This document shows, piece by piece, positions 11,624-22,425 of a stretch of 64,000 nt of DNA (positions are counted from its first letter, which is position 1; the number at the start of each line of letters is the position of its first letter). A program made the translations under genes and the position numbers. Origin of the DNA: Helianthus annuus (Eukaryota; Streptophyta; Magnoliopsida; Asterales; Asteraceae). Location of the stretch: positions 127,074,561-127,138,560 of the forward strand of contig NC_035448.2 in assembly GCF_002127325.2 (NCBI RefSeq). Direction: 5' to 3'. The notes beneath the pieces were generated by a model. That model saw only the letters and a list, made by a program, of their open reading frames with translations. It made no database searches and was not told where the DNA came from.

Positions 11624-13607
11624 TTAGTTAGATTGGGGGACCCAAGCCTTAATGGTCTTGGGTCGTCCAAATTCACCAACCACTGGAACATCCATCCAAT
11701 ATCCATTACTCCTAACTGGAGTCTTGGATCTTAGACTTGTTGGAATTTGATTTTGATTTCCACTAGGTCTTTGGTCCTGAGGGTTCCTATATACATTTGG
11801 ACTATTTGACCTTTGGAAATTCTGATTTTGAAACCTTGAATTTTGATTCCAAGAAGCATTATTGTGGTAATTTCTAAAGCCATTGTTATAAAAATTTCGA
11901 CCACCATAATTTTGGTATCGATTTTGATATTGACTTTGACCTCTGAAATTATTTGAATTAATATTGTTCATTCTAGGTGAACTGCTTCTAGGTCTCTGAT
12001 ATCTGCCTGGTGGTGATCTAGGCTGAAATCTAGGTTGATTTCTTTGAAAACGTGGAACTTGTGGAGTTCCTGTTCCAGCCATATTTACACTAACAGCAAC
12101 TTTCTCTGGTTGCTTAGGAGCAGATTTCTTTGGAGAGTTGGACTCTCTCTCCTCACTATCACCTTCCTTCTCTGGTGATTTCCCTCTCTGTTTTTCACTC
12201 ACTTGTGCTTCACTCTTTTTGTTAGGACAGCAGCTAGCTACATGTCCCTTTACGTGACACCTGAAGCACGATCTCCTTTTCAAAGACTTCTTAGCTGGAG
12301 TCTCTGAGGTAGATCCCTTATCAGATGGTGATGATGCTTTGGAAGAATTTTGTTCAGTTTGCTTAAATTCAGATTTTTCTTTGTTTTTATTTTTAGCAAA
12401 CTCTACATTTGATTCTTTTTCAATAACAGCGGTTTTATTTTTCATATCACTACCTTGAACAAAATTAATCTTTTTAACAAAAGTTTGAATTTTGCCCTTT
12501 GGAGGTGAATTTTGCTTTTTCAAATGTTCCCTGTTATTGTTCTTCTTAGCATCATCGCTCTCAGACCCTTCACCTTGACTTGATGTAGATGCGAAACTAC
12601 TTGGTGCGGTTGACATATAGTCTGCTAGCTCATCTTCATCAGGGAGGAAAGAATAGTCATGACTAAGAGGAGGTGGGACTTCATTAAAGCCCTGGAAGCC
12701 CACAGTGGTCTTGTCATTACTTTTCTTTAACCCACCCATCATGTGTTTCATAACAAAAGACGAATCTCTGAATTGACTTAACTTCTGTTCAAGTTCAATA
12801 ATTTTGAGTTGTGCATCTGACAACTCTTTGCATTTTTCAGAAATCTCTTTTGTTTTCTCAGCCATCATTTCGTGAGCTAAGTCTATTACTTGAAGTTTTT
12901 CGTTTAAGTTGCATGTTAAAGCTTTGATTTCACTTTCATAACCTTTTATCTTCTTCAAGTATAGAGATTCATTTCTTTTAGCAAAAAAGTTTGACTCTTT
13001 TATGCTAGACATATCACTCACCAGACTTTGGTTTTGTGTTGACAACCTGTCAACCTCACCCTGTAGTTCACGACACCTCAAACACACCCTCTTTCTCATG
13101 AACTTCTGTAGTTTGATCATCACTAACCTTTTCAGCTTCACTCTCTTTATCTACTTCAGCATCCACCTTTTCTTCAGCATTTTTCACTTCAGATTCAGCA
13201 TCACTCACAGTAGTTTCAGTCTCATCAACTGGCACTATCTCAACCATGAATGCCTGAGCAGCACTCTCATTTCCCTGATATCGCTTTTGTAATGCATCCC
13301 ACATATCCTTTGAATTTGTGTACTTTTTGAAGGTATGCTTGATGCTATCAGGTAACGACATCTTTATTGCAGCCAAGACTCTCTTTTCAGCTTCATACAT
13401 TTTCTTATCAGCCTCTTGCATGTTCGCATAATCTGTTCTACGTGGTCTGCCCTCAAAGTCGTGTGTTGGGTTTATGTACCCATTTACAATACAGATCCAC
13501 ATGCATGCATCCTGAGATTCAATGAAGGATTTGAAGCTGTCCTTCCATGTAAGATAATTCTCCACCTTCATCATCTTAGGAGCATTCAAACTCTTCATGT
13601 TCGACAT
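11624..13607 (-). pseudogene. Element E gag (copia UBN2-type gag with CCHC knuckle)
   Basis: ATG is at 13605-13607. The first 179 codons hold the copia gag core (NYLTWKDSFKSFIESQDACM; KKYTNSKDMWDALQKRYQG). A one-base shift near 13070-13085 moves the reading to a second frame that runs to 11624: a coiled-coil-like segment, an acidic/Ser-rich linker, the knuckle CFRCHVKGHVASC (C-X2-C-X4-H-X4-C), and an Asn/Arg/Gln-rich basic tail ending KAWVPQSN. About 660 residues in total, full gag length for a Sire/Maximus-type element. Apart from the single shift it is well preserved, so it could have acted as a parasite on full-length relatives. Confidence 0.85.
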
Positions 13608-13940
13608 TTTAACCGTTGCAGACTGCGTACAAAATATCTCCGAAAACAGTGGTTACCAAATTACACCTTTAGAATCGTCTCGAAAAGACGAATCCAATGA
13701 TATATAATGTCAAAAACCGATTTCGGGATTTTGCCAAAAAATCTTCCAGAATCAACCAAAAACTTTCCAGAAATCCTGCAAACTACCAAACAAACAACCT
13801 GAAGATCAAAACAGCCAAGAATTTCGAAAATTTTATCAAACTAAACAGAAAAATTCGAAAATTTTAAAACCCTAATCTTCAAAAATTCGAAAAATAACTC
13901 CCTGTTTCTGCCAAGCACAATTCTGAACCGAGCCTTCAAG

Positions 13941-13960
13941 AGCCTAATGCTCTGATACCA
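13941..13960 (-). other. Primer-binding site of element E (initiator Met tRNA)
   Basis: On the minus strand TGGTATCAGAGCATTAGGCT follows the 5' LTR by two bases. Confidence 0.85.
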
Positions 13961-13962
13961 AT

Positions 13963-14595
13963 TGTAGGTCCCCTTGATGTGTATGGATCTTCAACAGAAT
14001 TGTCAATCCGATCAAGAGTGCGGAATCCTCTTGATCAGAATATAGCAGAAATAAGTAGAAGAACAGAAATCACTTTCAAACTGGGTTTCTATTGATTATC
14101 AATCACAAGGAATTACAATCAATCAAACCCTAACCAACACCAAATTCGTCTAAACCCTAAAGCTCTCACGAATTCTCTCTCAAACACTGTTTTTTTGGTG
14201 ATTAACCTAAACACTAAAGTCTAACCTTGTTTATATAACACAAGGTTTACAAGTTGGACTAGGGTTTGCTACATGGGCAAGGCCCAATTCGTCCCTAACC
14301 CTCACAAATTCGTCCAAGCTAGTATGCTCTCACGAAATGCTCTCTCACACAAGTGTTTTGGCTGATTAACTGATTAACCTAAACCCTAAAGCCTAACCTT
14401 GTTTATATAACACAAGGTTTACAACTTAGGTTAGGGTTTACTACATGGGCTAGGCCCAATTCGTCCCCCTAGACTTTAGCCCAAACTCAATTATCTCACT
14501 AATACAAAGCTAAACCTGCTAACTGTTTATCGTTTAACTAATTACAAGATATCCAAAGACCAAATCTAAGCTGTTGTCACAAATATGCACCAATA
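13963..14595 (-). repeat. 5' LTR of element E with internal duplication
   Basis: 633 bp against 476 bp for its partner. The extra length is a diverged duplicate of the segment that contains the AACCCTAAAG and CACAAGGTTTACAA words (about 14140-14295 and 14296-14468). The terminal dinucleotide on the minus strand is TA rather than TG, a single transition. Confidence 0.85.
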
Positions 14596-14600
14596 GTAGT

Positions 14601-16319
14601 CCGGCGAATCGAAGCTCACTTTCGGCCTATTATCACTAACAATCCTTCGCCGGTAGTGATTCCTCATCATGCGGACGGAAGAACGTTTGAAGTTAGAACA
14701 ACCACCCTCCAAAGTCTACCAAAGTTTAAGGGGTTAGCAACAGAAGAACCTTATTTCCATTTGGACACATACGATTCTATTTGCAACACGATTGGAGGCC
14801 AAGGGTTCTCTTCGGATGATGTCAAGTTAGTTCTCTTCAAATTTTCTTTGGAAGACAAAGCAAAGAGATGGTTTCACACTTTACCCTCCGCATCGATTTT
14901 TACATGGGCCGATGTGCAACAGATTTTCTTAGACGAGTTTTATACTTCTCAAAAGACTAATGATGCACGGAGAGGTTTGAGAAGCTTCCAACAACAATCG
15001 GGGGAGATGTTTCACGAAGCGTTTGAAAGGTTCAACATGATGCTATGAAATTGCCCTCATCACGGTATCCAACTTTGGGAGTTGTTGAACGCGTTTCACG
15101 AAGGGTTGAGTTCGGAGGATGCACATGACTTGATGTCAATTACTAACGGTACATTCGGTACAAACTTTGAACATGTTGCTTGGGCATTTTTAGAACAAAT
15201 GGCGGTAACTTCCAAAAGGAAGGCTCAATCTTCAAGAAGGGCAAGGCATGTGATACAAAGGCCACAAGTGCATGGAGTAGAGAGTGGTAATGTTCAAACC
15301 ACGAATCAAGTGTACAACGTGTGCACTAAATGAAATGAAATAGGCCATAAGGCGGAAGTTTGTGTAGTGGGAGTGGTTGATGAGCAAGTAGAGGAAGTGA
15401 ATGCCGTTCAAGGGGGTGGTCGAAATTTCAATATGAACTCCAACACATACCACCCCGGGTTACGAAATCATCCTAATTTCCGTTATGGGAACGCGGCGAA
15501 CCAAGCTAACCCAAACTTTCAAGGAGCTCAAGGTAACTTTGCACCTCACCAACAATACAATCAAGGCAACTATAGAGGTGGAAACACTATGGCTACCAAG
15601 GGTAATTTCAACAAACGGGTCAAAGTGGTTCAGGTCAAAACTCGTCAAGCGGAAATGAAGTCATGGATATGCTTCGGGCTATGCAACAAGATATGCAGAA
15701 ACGGAATCAACTTGACGAAGTCCGAATGCAAAAGGATGAGGTTCGTGACAAGAGTATTCAATCACTAACAACCCAAATGGGTCAATTGGCAACCGACGTG
15801 GCGGAGTTGAAGAAAAGCAAAGGTCAACTTCCTAACGACACCAAGGTAAATCCTTCCCATGGTTCGTCGCGAGGTAACAATGTTAATATTAGTCATGTTA
15901 GTGTGTTAAGAAGTGGCAAAGAATTTAAAGCCAATTTGTCACCGGGTTTGGTTGAGGGGGTAGTTGAGGATGTCACGGGTAATGAAAGTGATGATGAAGT
16001 TTCACCGGTTAAACCTAAAGAATCAAATGTTAAAAAACCGGGGTTGGGTGAAAAGGAAAAAAGTGAAAAAGATGAAGGTGAACCGAGTCAAGTCCCGTTT
16101 CCATCGGCTTTACTTGACCCAGGTAGGAAAAATTTTATTGCATCAAGAGGTCCCCAAAAAGAAGAATTATAGGACATGTTTAAACAAGTTAAAATTAACC
16201 TTCCACTCCTTGATGCAATAAAACAAGTACCCGCATACGCTAAATTTTTAAAGGAATTATGTACACAAAAAGGCAACAAAAGAAGAAAATGCCTAAGTGG
16301 GTAGACTTGACTGGGCAAG
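14601..16319 (+). pseudogene. Element A gag, central and C-terminal part, copy 1
   Basis: Continues gag behind element E. The Retrotrans_gag core is at 14656-15200 (LPKFKGLATEEPYFHLDTYD; KAKRWFHTLP; FTWADVQQIFLDEFY; CPHHGIQLWELLNAFHEGL). It is followed by a Gln/Asn-rich region and the start of the protease linker (KKMPKWVDLTGQV). Stops at 15046 and 15331, a frame change near 15650 and a stop at 16170-16172 interrupt it. At 15330 the first knuckle cysteine codons read CTK-stop where the duplicate has CTNCNEIGHTAEVC. It is cut at 16319 by element B (TSD GCAAG 16315-16319). Confidence 0.8.
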
Positions 16320-16750
16320 TGATGTGTGTAAAATGCAACATATAAAACACATCAATTAAGGCATAAAACTAACCCTTTTTAAGTACTAATGTTGGAAAAA
16401 GAGTGTTTTTGTCTTCCTTTTGTATTTTCAGGATGAAATGAGCTCAAAATCACAAAAGAAGCAAAAAGACCACTAATTCTACCATAAATAAAAGAAAAGG
16501 AACAAAAGTAGACTGCCCGGACCCTCAACGGCACCTCCCAAAGCAAAAAGAAAGAAACAGAGTCTGAACACGCCCCGTGTCCAGCGAACACGGGGGCGTG
16601 CCCAGGAAGCAGCAGAAAAGACAAACCAGTAGAAGCTTCCATTGCGCACCACGGGGCCGTGTCCAGCGAGCATGGGGGCGTGGTGAAAGTACAGCAGGCG
16701 CATTAATTGTAATTCGCAATTACAATTAATGAGGAGAGAGAGTGTCAGGC

Positions 16751-16789
16751 GGGCACGGGGCCGTGTCCAGCGGACACGGGGCCGTGTCC
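16751..16789. repeat. 21 bp-period palindromes upstream of TATA, LTR 1 of B
   Basis: Two units, 16751-16768 and 16772-16789. The second, GGACACGGGGCCGTGTCC, has perfect 8 bp arms. The array stops 16 bp before the TATA box. The diverged pairs at 16567-16603 and 16648-16684 have the same organisation. Confidence 0.92.
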
Positions 16790-16805
16790 AGCCTTCTGTT
16801 CAGCC

Positions 16806-16813
16806 TATAAATA
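16806..16813 (+). promoter_or_regulatory. TATA box, LTR 1 of B
   Basis: TATAAATA followed by GAGGAGC and a CT-rich stretch, a plausible core promoter driving the element transcript. Confidence 0.75.
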
Positions 16814-18018
16814 GAGGAGCTTGGCTTCATTCTCTCTCATCCCTTGGCACACCACCTCTCTCACACCTCATCCACCACCCACCACCACCATAACACCATC
16901 ATCCACCACCATCATCCATTGTCCATCGTAGAGTGTGTGAGTCGTCTCGGGATCCAAGATTGATCGTAAGAGTTCTTGACAATCAAGGCCATGTTTGCCT
17001 AAGTCTCTTACATCACTTGGTGAAGACAAGTGTTTAGTATAATACTTTTTATTTTTAATCTTTTGCACTTTTTATTTGGTTTTGTATTAATGACTTTAAT
17101 AACTAGTTACTTATGTTGAAGGTGATCTTTCCTTATCGTTTGTCCGTGGTGTCTTGGCATTATTTTACTGTCTATATAAAATAAAAGATTTTCACCATTC
17201 ATATCTCCACGGTCTATATGGAGGTATGTTGGCTACCTGGTCGGGGGTTAAGGGAACGGTTTGGTAAGGGTCTTGCCCTTGTTCAGCGTTTAGAGGTCCT
17301 GCTTGGGACCTGGGTCAAATTTAGTAGGATCTCCTTCAATGCCCATAGGTATTGGATGGCGGGGATCCAAACTCTTTGACCCCCTCATAAGTTAACTACT
17401 ATTAATACTATAACCCGGCTATTTAGGACTGTATCCCTGCTGACTCAGACTACTTAGCCGAGGGTAACGTCACCGCCAGAAGCGGGGCCTACCACAATTT
17501 GCATTAATAACTTAATTCATTATCTTTCAATAATCCGACCCTTTAGGATTGTATCCTTGCTGACTCAAACTACTGGGTTGAGGGTAACGTCGCCTTCAAA
17601 AGAGGGGCCTACTACAATAACTAAGATAATCTCTTAAACAAGTGCAAAAGTGCGAAAATAATCAAAGGTTATACTAATACACGTGTCGGATCCAAGTGAT
17701 TCATCTTGTCTATCTGTTTTTATTTTATTTTTATTTTCAGCATTTAGTTAGTTTTTATTTTTTTTAGTTTAAAATATTTTTCTAACCTTTTGATTTGATT
17801 AGACGTTGAGGATAAACCGGTATTAAAAGCTCTTGTGTCCTTGGACGACCTCGGTATCTTACCAACACTATACTACGTCCACGATGGGTGCACTTGCCCA
17901 TATGTGTGTTTAGTGTTAGTGAGTATCGTGTTTTATAAATTTAAAACTTGGCTAAAAGTGTAAAAAAGGGCTTAAATATACATCTAAAATATACTACACT
18001 TCACGCACATCAAGTTTT

Positions 18019-18036
18019 TGGCGCCGTTGCCGGGGA
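18019..18036 (+). other. Primer-binding site, first unit of B (tRNA-Asp type)
   Basis: TGGCGCCGTTGCCGGGGA, six bases after LTR 1, the same PBS as element A. Confidence 0.85.
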
Positions 18037-18140
18037 CACAAGGATTTTAAGGAAGTTAGGAATCAACGGCCTAATCATATTTTTATTTTTCTTTAATTTT
18101 TTAGGATTTTTTCTTAGATTTTTAGCTTCTGCAGAGCTCA

Positions 18141-18342
18141 GCACGGGGCCGTGCCTGGTCGGACACGGGCCGTGCTCAGCAAAGTTACTGGCAGTTTTTG
18201 TTTTTCAAGTTACAGAAGGCTGACCACGGGGCCGTGCCGGTGCAACACGGGGCCGTGTCCAACTTCCAGTAACTGGGATCTGGAAAACAATCACTGTATT
18301 TCCGACCACGGGGCCGTGTTCGCTCAACACGGGGCCGTGGTG
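18141..18342 (+). repeat. Palindrome pairs in the leader of B, copy 1
   Basis: Three pairs of CACGGGCCGTG/CACGGGGCCGTG motifs at 18141-18176, 18224-18260 and 18304-18342, between the PBS and the gag ATG. Flanking words GTTACTGGCA (18184) and CCAGTAAC (18266) are inverted with respect to each other, so the middle pair could sit in the loop of a larger stem. Confidence 0.88.
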
Positions 18343-18413
18343 AACCTTCTGACCGATATTCTTTTTTGTTTTTATTGCAGGACTTGGAACCCGACACCAT
18401 CCTCACGTAGTGT

Positions 18414-20645
18414 ATGAGCTCCAGTTCCAATAAAGACATAAAAGAACCGCTAGAAGAACCCGAACGCTTTCTCAGAAAAAGGTTAAAAGCCAAAAACCAA
18501 GAGAAGGTTTCGGGTGATCCACCCCCAATGGCGGACCAACGTACCCTTATGGATTATCTACGGCCCACCGTAGGTAATCTAGGCGCCGCTATCAATGCTC
18601 CGAATGTCGAAGCCAATAACTTCGAGCTTCGACCGCATTTGATACAAATGCTCCAAAACTCCGCAACCTTCCACGGGCTTGCGGACGAGGATCCTCATCT
18701 ACATATAACTAATTTCTTAGAGATATGTGATACCTTTCGGATCAATGGAGCATCAAACGACGCCATACGCCTCCGTATGTTTCCGTTCTCACTAAAAGAC
18801 CGAGCGAAAGCTTGGCTCAACACCCTCCCAGCTGGATCGGTAAACACCTGGGATGAACTAGCCCAAAAGTTTCTATATAAGTATTTCCCTCCTTCTAAAA
18901 CTGCTAAATTAATGGCTGAAATTAACACATACTCACAAGAGGACGGGGAATCCTTATATGAAACATGGGAAAGGTTCAAGGAGCTATTACGCAAGTGTCC
19001 CCATCATGGCCTCGCAATATGGCAACAAGTATCCACCTTCTACAATGGATTGTTGCCACATACTAGGCAGACACTTGATTCTAGCTCCGGGGGACTTTTA
19101 GGTAATCGACGCCCACACGAAATATATAATCAAATTGAGGAAATTGCTCAAACCAATTTTCAATGGCACACTCCCCGGGGAAATAAGTCTATCGCCCCGG
19201 GCGCCCATAAGGTCGACGAAAGCACCTCTTTACAAGCCCAAATCGAGGCCCTTTCTTCAAAAATAAAAAAATTAGAAATGACAAAAACAGTCTCGGTTAT
19301 GGCTTGTGAAGGGTGTGGTGGGTCACATGAAAATTGGAGTTGCATGAAAGAAACGGACGATCAACAAGAAATGGTAAACTACATTGATAATAGACCTAGG
19401 CCGTCGGGTCCTCCAACGGGAACTTACAACCAAGGATGGCGAAACCACCCAAACCTTGGTTGGAGGGAAACCGGCAATAGTAGTAACCAACAAAACCAAC
19501 GAACAAACTTTCAGCAATCAAGAAATGAGTCACAAAATTTCACTCAACAACAAGGTGGACGAGAAAGGCTCGAAGATACTATATCTCGCCTCGTCTCCGA
19601 CACTGATAAGAAAAACTCGGAAAGATTTCTACAATTAGAATCTAATTTTAGGAATCAACAAGCTAGCATTCAAAACATAGAAAAACAAATAAATCAACTA
19701 GCACAAAATTTTTCCGAGAGACCGCAAGGCGCATTACCTAGCAATACCGAAACAAACCCAAAAGCGCAAGTTCACCTCATCACACTACGAAACCGCACCG
19801 TAGGGCCTGCAGAAGTACCTCCACCAACGGAAGAAACAATGCCAACACTTCTGCAGGAAAAGAACTCTCCCCCATCACCAGAGCCTACCAAGGCTTCTCG
19901 AGTTCCGTACCCCGGTAGGTTAATTCGTCAAAAGACCAATGAGCAATTCGCAAAATTCGAAAGTCTGTTAAAACAATTGCATGTCAATATTCCTTTTATC
20001 GAAGTCCTAACCCAAATGCTCAAATACTCTAAATTTATGAGGGACTTCCTTACACATAAAAAGAAAATTGAAAATTTGCAATTAGTTAATTTAGGCGAAG
20101 AATGCTCTGCCCTCGTACTCAATAAACTACCCCAAAAGAAAATCGATCCCGGAAGTTTCACGATTCCATGTTCAATAGGGGAATCACCCGTTCGCAATGC
20201 CTTGGCCGACTTGGGGGCTAGCATTAACCTCATGCCCTCATCGATGTTCAAAAGGCTTGGCTTGGGAACCACGAGCCTTACAAAAATAAGCATACAACTC
20301 GCTGATCGATCAGTCAAGTTCCCACAAGGTGTCATCGAGAATGTCTTGGTAAGGGTAAGCAAATTCGTTTATCCCGTTGACTTTGTCATACTCGACATGG
20401 AGGAAGACACCGAGGTCCCCCTTATCCTAGGGAGACCCTTCCTTGCCACAGCACAAGCAGTGGTAGACATGAATGAAGGGACACTGACTTTGAAGTATGG
20501 GGACGATGAGGTGAAGTTCGGAGTTGGGAAGAAAATAGAGGATGACGACCCAATCAATTACATGAAGGTTATTGATTCAAGTTTGGATGCCGCTCTCCGA
20601 CGGTGTAACTTGGGAAGCAAGGCACTCCACTCAGAAGATATATAA
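18414..20645 (+). CDS. Gag-protease polyprotein of element B, copy 1 (743 aa, intact)
   Basis: Single uninterrupted ORF from ATG 18414. Residues about 60-220 form the Retrotrans_gag core (RLRMFPFSLKDRAKAWLNTL; WDELAQKFLYKYFPPSKTAK; CPHHGLAIWQQVSTFYNGLL), followed by a zinc-knuckle-like CEGCGGSHENWSC near 290-302 and a Gln/Asn-rich linker. Residues about 575-690 form a retropepsin-like domain with ALADLGASINLMPSSMFK and VPLILGRPFLATA. The catalytic triplet reads D-L-G rather than D-T/S-G, which I know from Athila-group proteases. The ORF stops after the protease with no RT. Its expected role is to assemble particles and mature gag, or to package this RNA with a helper pol. Its intactness next to many dead ORFs is notable. 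Confidence 0.9.
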   Translation: MSSSSNKDIKEPLEEPERFLRKRLKAKNQEKVSGDPPPMADQRTLMDYLRPTVGNLGAAINAPNVEANNFELRPHLIQMLQNSATFHGLADEDPHLHITNFLEICDTFRINGASNDAIRLRMFPFSLKDRAKAWLNTLPAGSVNTWDELAQKFLYKYFPPSKTAKLMAEINTYSQEDGESLYETWERFKELLRKCPHHGLAIWQQVSTFYNGLLPHTRQTLDSSSGGLLGNRRPHEIYNQIEEIAQTNFQWHTPRGNKSIAPGAHKVDESTSLQAQIEALSSKIKKLEMTKTVSVMACEGCGGSHENWSCMKETDDQQEMVNYIDNRPRPSGPPTGTYNQGWRNHPNLGWRETGNSSNQQNQRTNFQQSRNESQNFTQQQGGRERLEDTISRLVSDTDKKNSERFLQLESNFRNQQASIQNIEKQINQLAQNFSERPQGALPSNTETNPKAQVHLITLRNRTVGPAEVPPPTEETMPTLLQEKNSPPSPEPTKASRVPYPGRLIRQKTNEQFAKFESLLKQLHVNIPFIEVLTQMLKYSKFMRDFLTHKKKIENLQLVNLGEECSALVLNKLPQKKIDPGSFTIPCSIGESPVRNALADLGASINLMPSSMFKRLGLGTTSLTKISIQLADRSVKFPQGVIENVLVRVSKFVYPVDFVILDMEEDTEVPLILGRPFLATAQAVVDMNEGTLTLKYGDDEVKFGVGKKIEDDDPINYMKVIDSSLDAALRRCNLGSKALHSEDI

Positions 20646-22425
20646 CCAGGAATCGGGTCTAGCCAAGGACCCTTATAAACGTGGCGCACCACGGAGGCAT
20701 TCCGCGGATCTATCCTTAGTCTAGTTTAGTTTAATCTTTTAATTTTTGCAGAATAAAACACACTCATGGTGGTAATGGATGAAAAAGGGAACGAGAAAAA
20801 ATGGAACCATGCACGAAGAACAGAGCAACCCGACAAAAATCTCCATCACAGAAGGCTCAACACGGGCCGTGCCCAACCAACACGGCCCCGTGCTGAGCCC
20901 CTGCAGAAAAATCACCCAGTTCAGGTAACTGGACACGGGCCGTGTTCAGCGGACACGCCCCCGTGTCCAGGCTTCTGTTTCAATTCTATAATTTTTGTTA
21001 CTGGCACTTGACCACGGGGCCGTGCCCGGTGAACACGGGGCCGTGTCCAGGATGCCAGTAACAAAAATCTTTGCTTTTTAACACACTTTTATACATTCTA
21101 ATCAACCAAAAACTTTATTTTTGGACACATTGAGGACAATGTGTAACTTAAGTGTGGGGGGGATGCTAAAACCTTGAAATTTTGCAAAATCCTAAACACA
21201 AGCCTTACACAAAACTCTATTGGAACCGCTAAACACCCCAAATTTTTTCAAAAACTTTTTCATTTTTTTTCATTTTTTTTACTTGTCTTAGTTTAAGTTG
21301 GGAATAACAAGTTCTAAAAAGGTTATATTTTTACAAGTTTACAACCGATAGCGTCGTGATAAAAAAAGGAACCAACACAAGAAAATTATGAAACGGCATA
21401 ACAAGTCTAGTTTAAAATTCGATTATATATGCTTGGTCACATTAAAAACCCATTCCCACAAAAGTGAGTTTTGAGCCTTTATTGAGCATAAAAATACACA
21501 TATTTAGATTAAATGCTCATTTTTCGTTTCTTGTGTGAATAGCCGCTCGGTCCTTACAAATCTAGAACTTGCCACGACGATACATTCCCGGTCCTTACCA
21601 ACTTAAACCCAAGTAAGTAAATGATGGAGGCATTAGGACTAACCATTTTTCTTTCAAAACCATTATTTTTCATTTTTTTTACCTACCCAAAATCCCCCTA
21701 GAAAACCCTTTTGAGCCTAAACCTTTCATTTCATTACCCCAAAACCCTTTTTACCCACCAAAAACCTTTTTATTTATTTTTTTTTAGTAACAAGTTCGCT
21801 TTTTCGTAAACTCACCTTTTTATGTGACGAAAAAAAAAATATGATGATGAAGTCAAAAACAAACAAAAGCTATAAAAAGCTTGTTTGAGAAATACTTCAA
21901 AAATAATAGGTCACTAAAAACAAGGTATTTTACGAAAACCGACACTTGCTACGATTTTCGCCCTTTTTACTAACCACTAACCAACCACCCACCTTTAAAC
22001 CCAAGCCTTCACCCAAAAAGTCCTCTTGATATTTACAAAGGTAAAAAGTTAAAAAGGAGGAGGATTGATTGTTTGGCAAGCCTATGGAAAGACGTAAGTT
22101 CCGTGCCGCTCTTGAGTGATTCACTAAAATATACACCTTCGGCCGAGTGTTGAGTGATCTCCCGTGAGGTATGTGAACTTGTATATAAATGGAATTTTAA
22201 TAAGGCATGCTATGCCCAATAAGTAATTTATCTTATGAAAAGTTCAAAATAAATCATAACGAATAGGATTGTAAATAAATAAAAATAAAGCCTATAAAAA
22301 CCTTGGATTCCCGACACTCTAGGACAAGCTAAAAAACTTCTCTTCTACCTATTCCATTTGGGAGTGTAAGCCACATTTAAAGAGTTTTGCTTGAGGACAA
22401 GCAAAAGTTCAAGTGTGGGGGTATT
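20646..22425 (+). other. 3' noncoding region of B, copy 1
   Basis: No protein domain is seen. It contains palindrome pairs (20857-20898, 20932-20971, 21010-21050), a PPT-like AAGTGTGGGG at 21149-21158, A/T-rich tracts, and the true polypurine tract AAGTGTGGGGG at 22411-22421 just before LTR 2. Confidence 0.75.
20991..21068 (+). repeat. 78 nt hairpin with palindromes in its loop, B copy 1
   Basis: Arms ATTTTTGTTACTGGCA (20991-21006) and TGCCAGTAACAAAAAT (21053-21068) are perfect 16 bp inverted repeats. The loop holds two CACGGGGCCGTG palindromes. The same structure is kept in copy 2 at about 27117-27194. Confidence 0.92.

Larger units (their letters stand above)
8995..14595 (-). mobile_element. 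Element E: non-autonomous Ty1/copia element, gag only
   Basis: LTRs at 8995-9470 and 13963-14595 and a perfect TSD GTAGT (8990-8994, 14596-14600). The minus orientation follows from the initiator-Met PBS next to the right LTR and the polypurine tract AAGGGGGAGTT next to the left LTR. Gag with a CCHC knuckle is present, but protease, integrase and most of RT/RNase H are missing; only the last 30 or so RNase H codons remain. The empty site is preserved at 31184-31196 in the duplicated part of element A. Confidence 0.9.
16320..18012 (+). repeat. LTR 1 of element B
   Basis: 1693 bp, TGATGTGTG...GCACATCA. Carries CACGGGGCCGTG-type palindromes at 16567-16603, 16648-16684 and 16751-16789, then a TATA box. 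Confidence 0.93.

Noticed and set aside
16379..16719. Several minus-strand ORFs of 60-90 codons in the B LTRs
   Set aside because: They are by-products of the GC-rich palindrome arrays, recur identically in each LTR, have no domains and oppose the element's transcription.
18141..18342. Regularly spaced GC-rich repeats resembling a CRISPR array
   Set aside because: Repeats are palindromes of 11-18 bp with spacers shorter than 12 bp, shared among LTR copies, in plant retroelement DNA, with no cas genes.
19928..20362. 144-codon minus-strand ORF opposite the B protease
   Set aside because: Antisense shadow of the intact gag-protease ORF.
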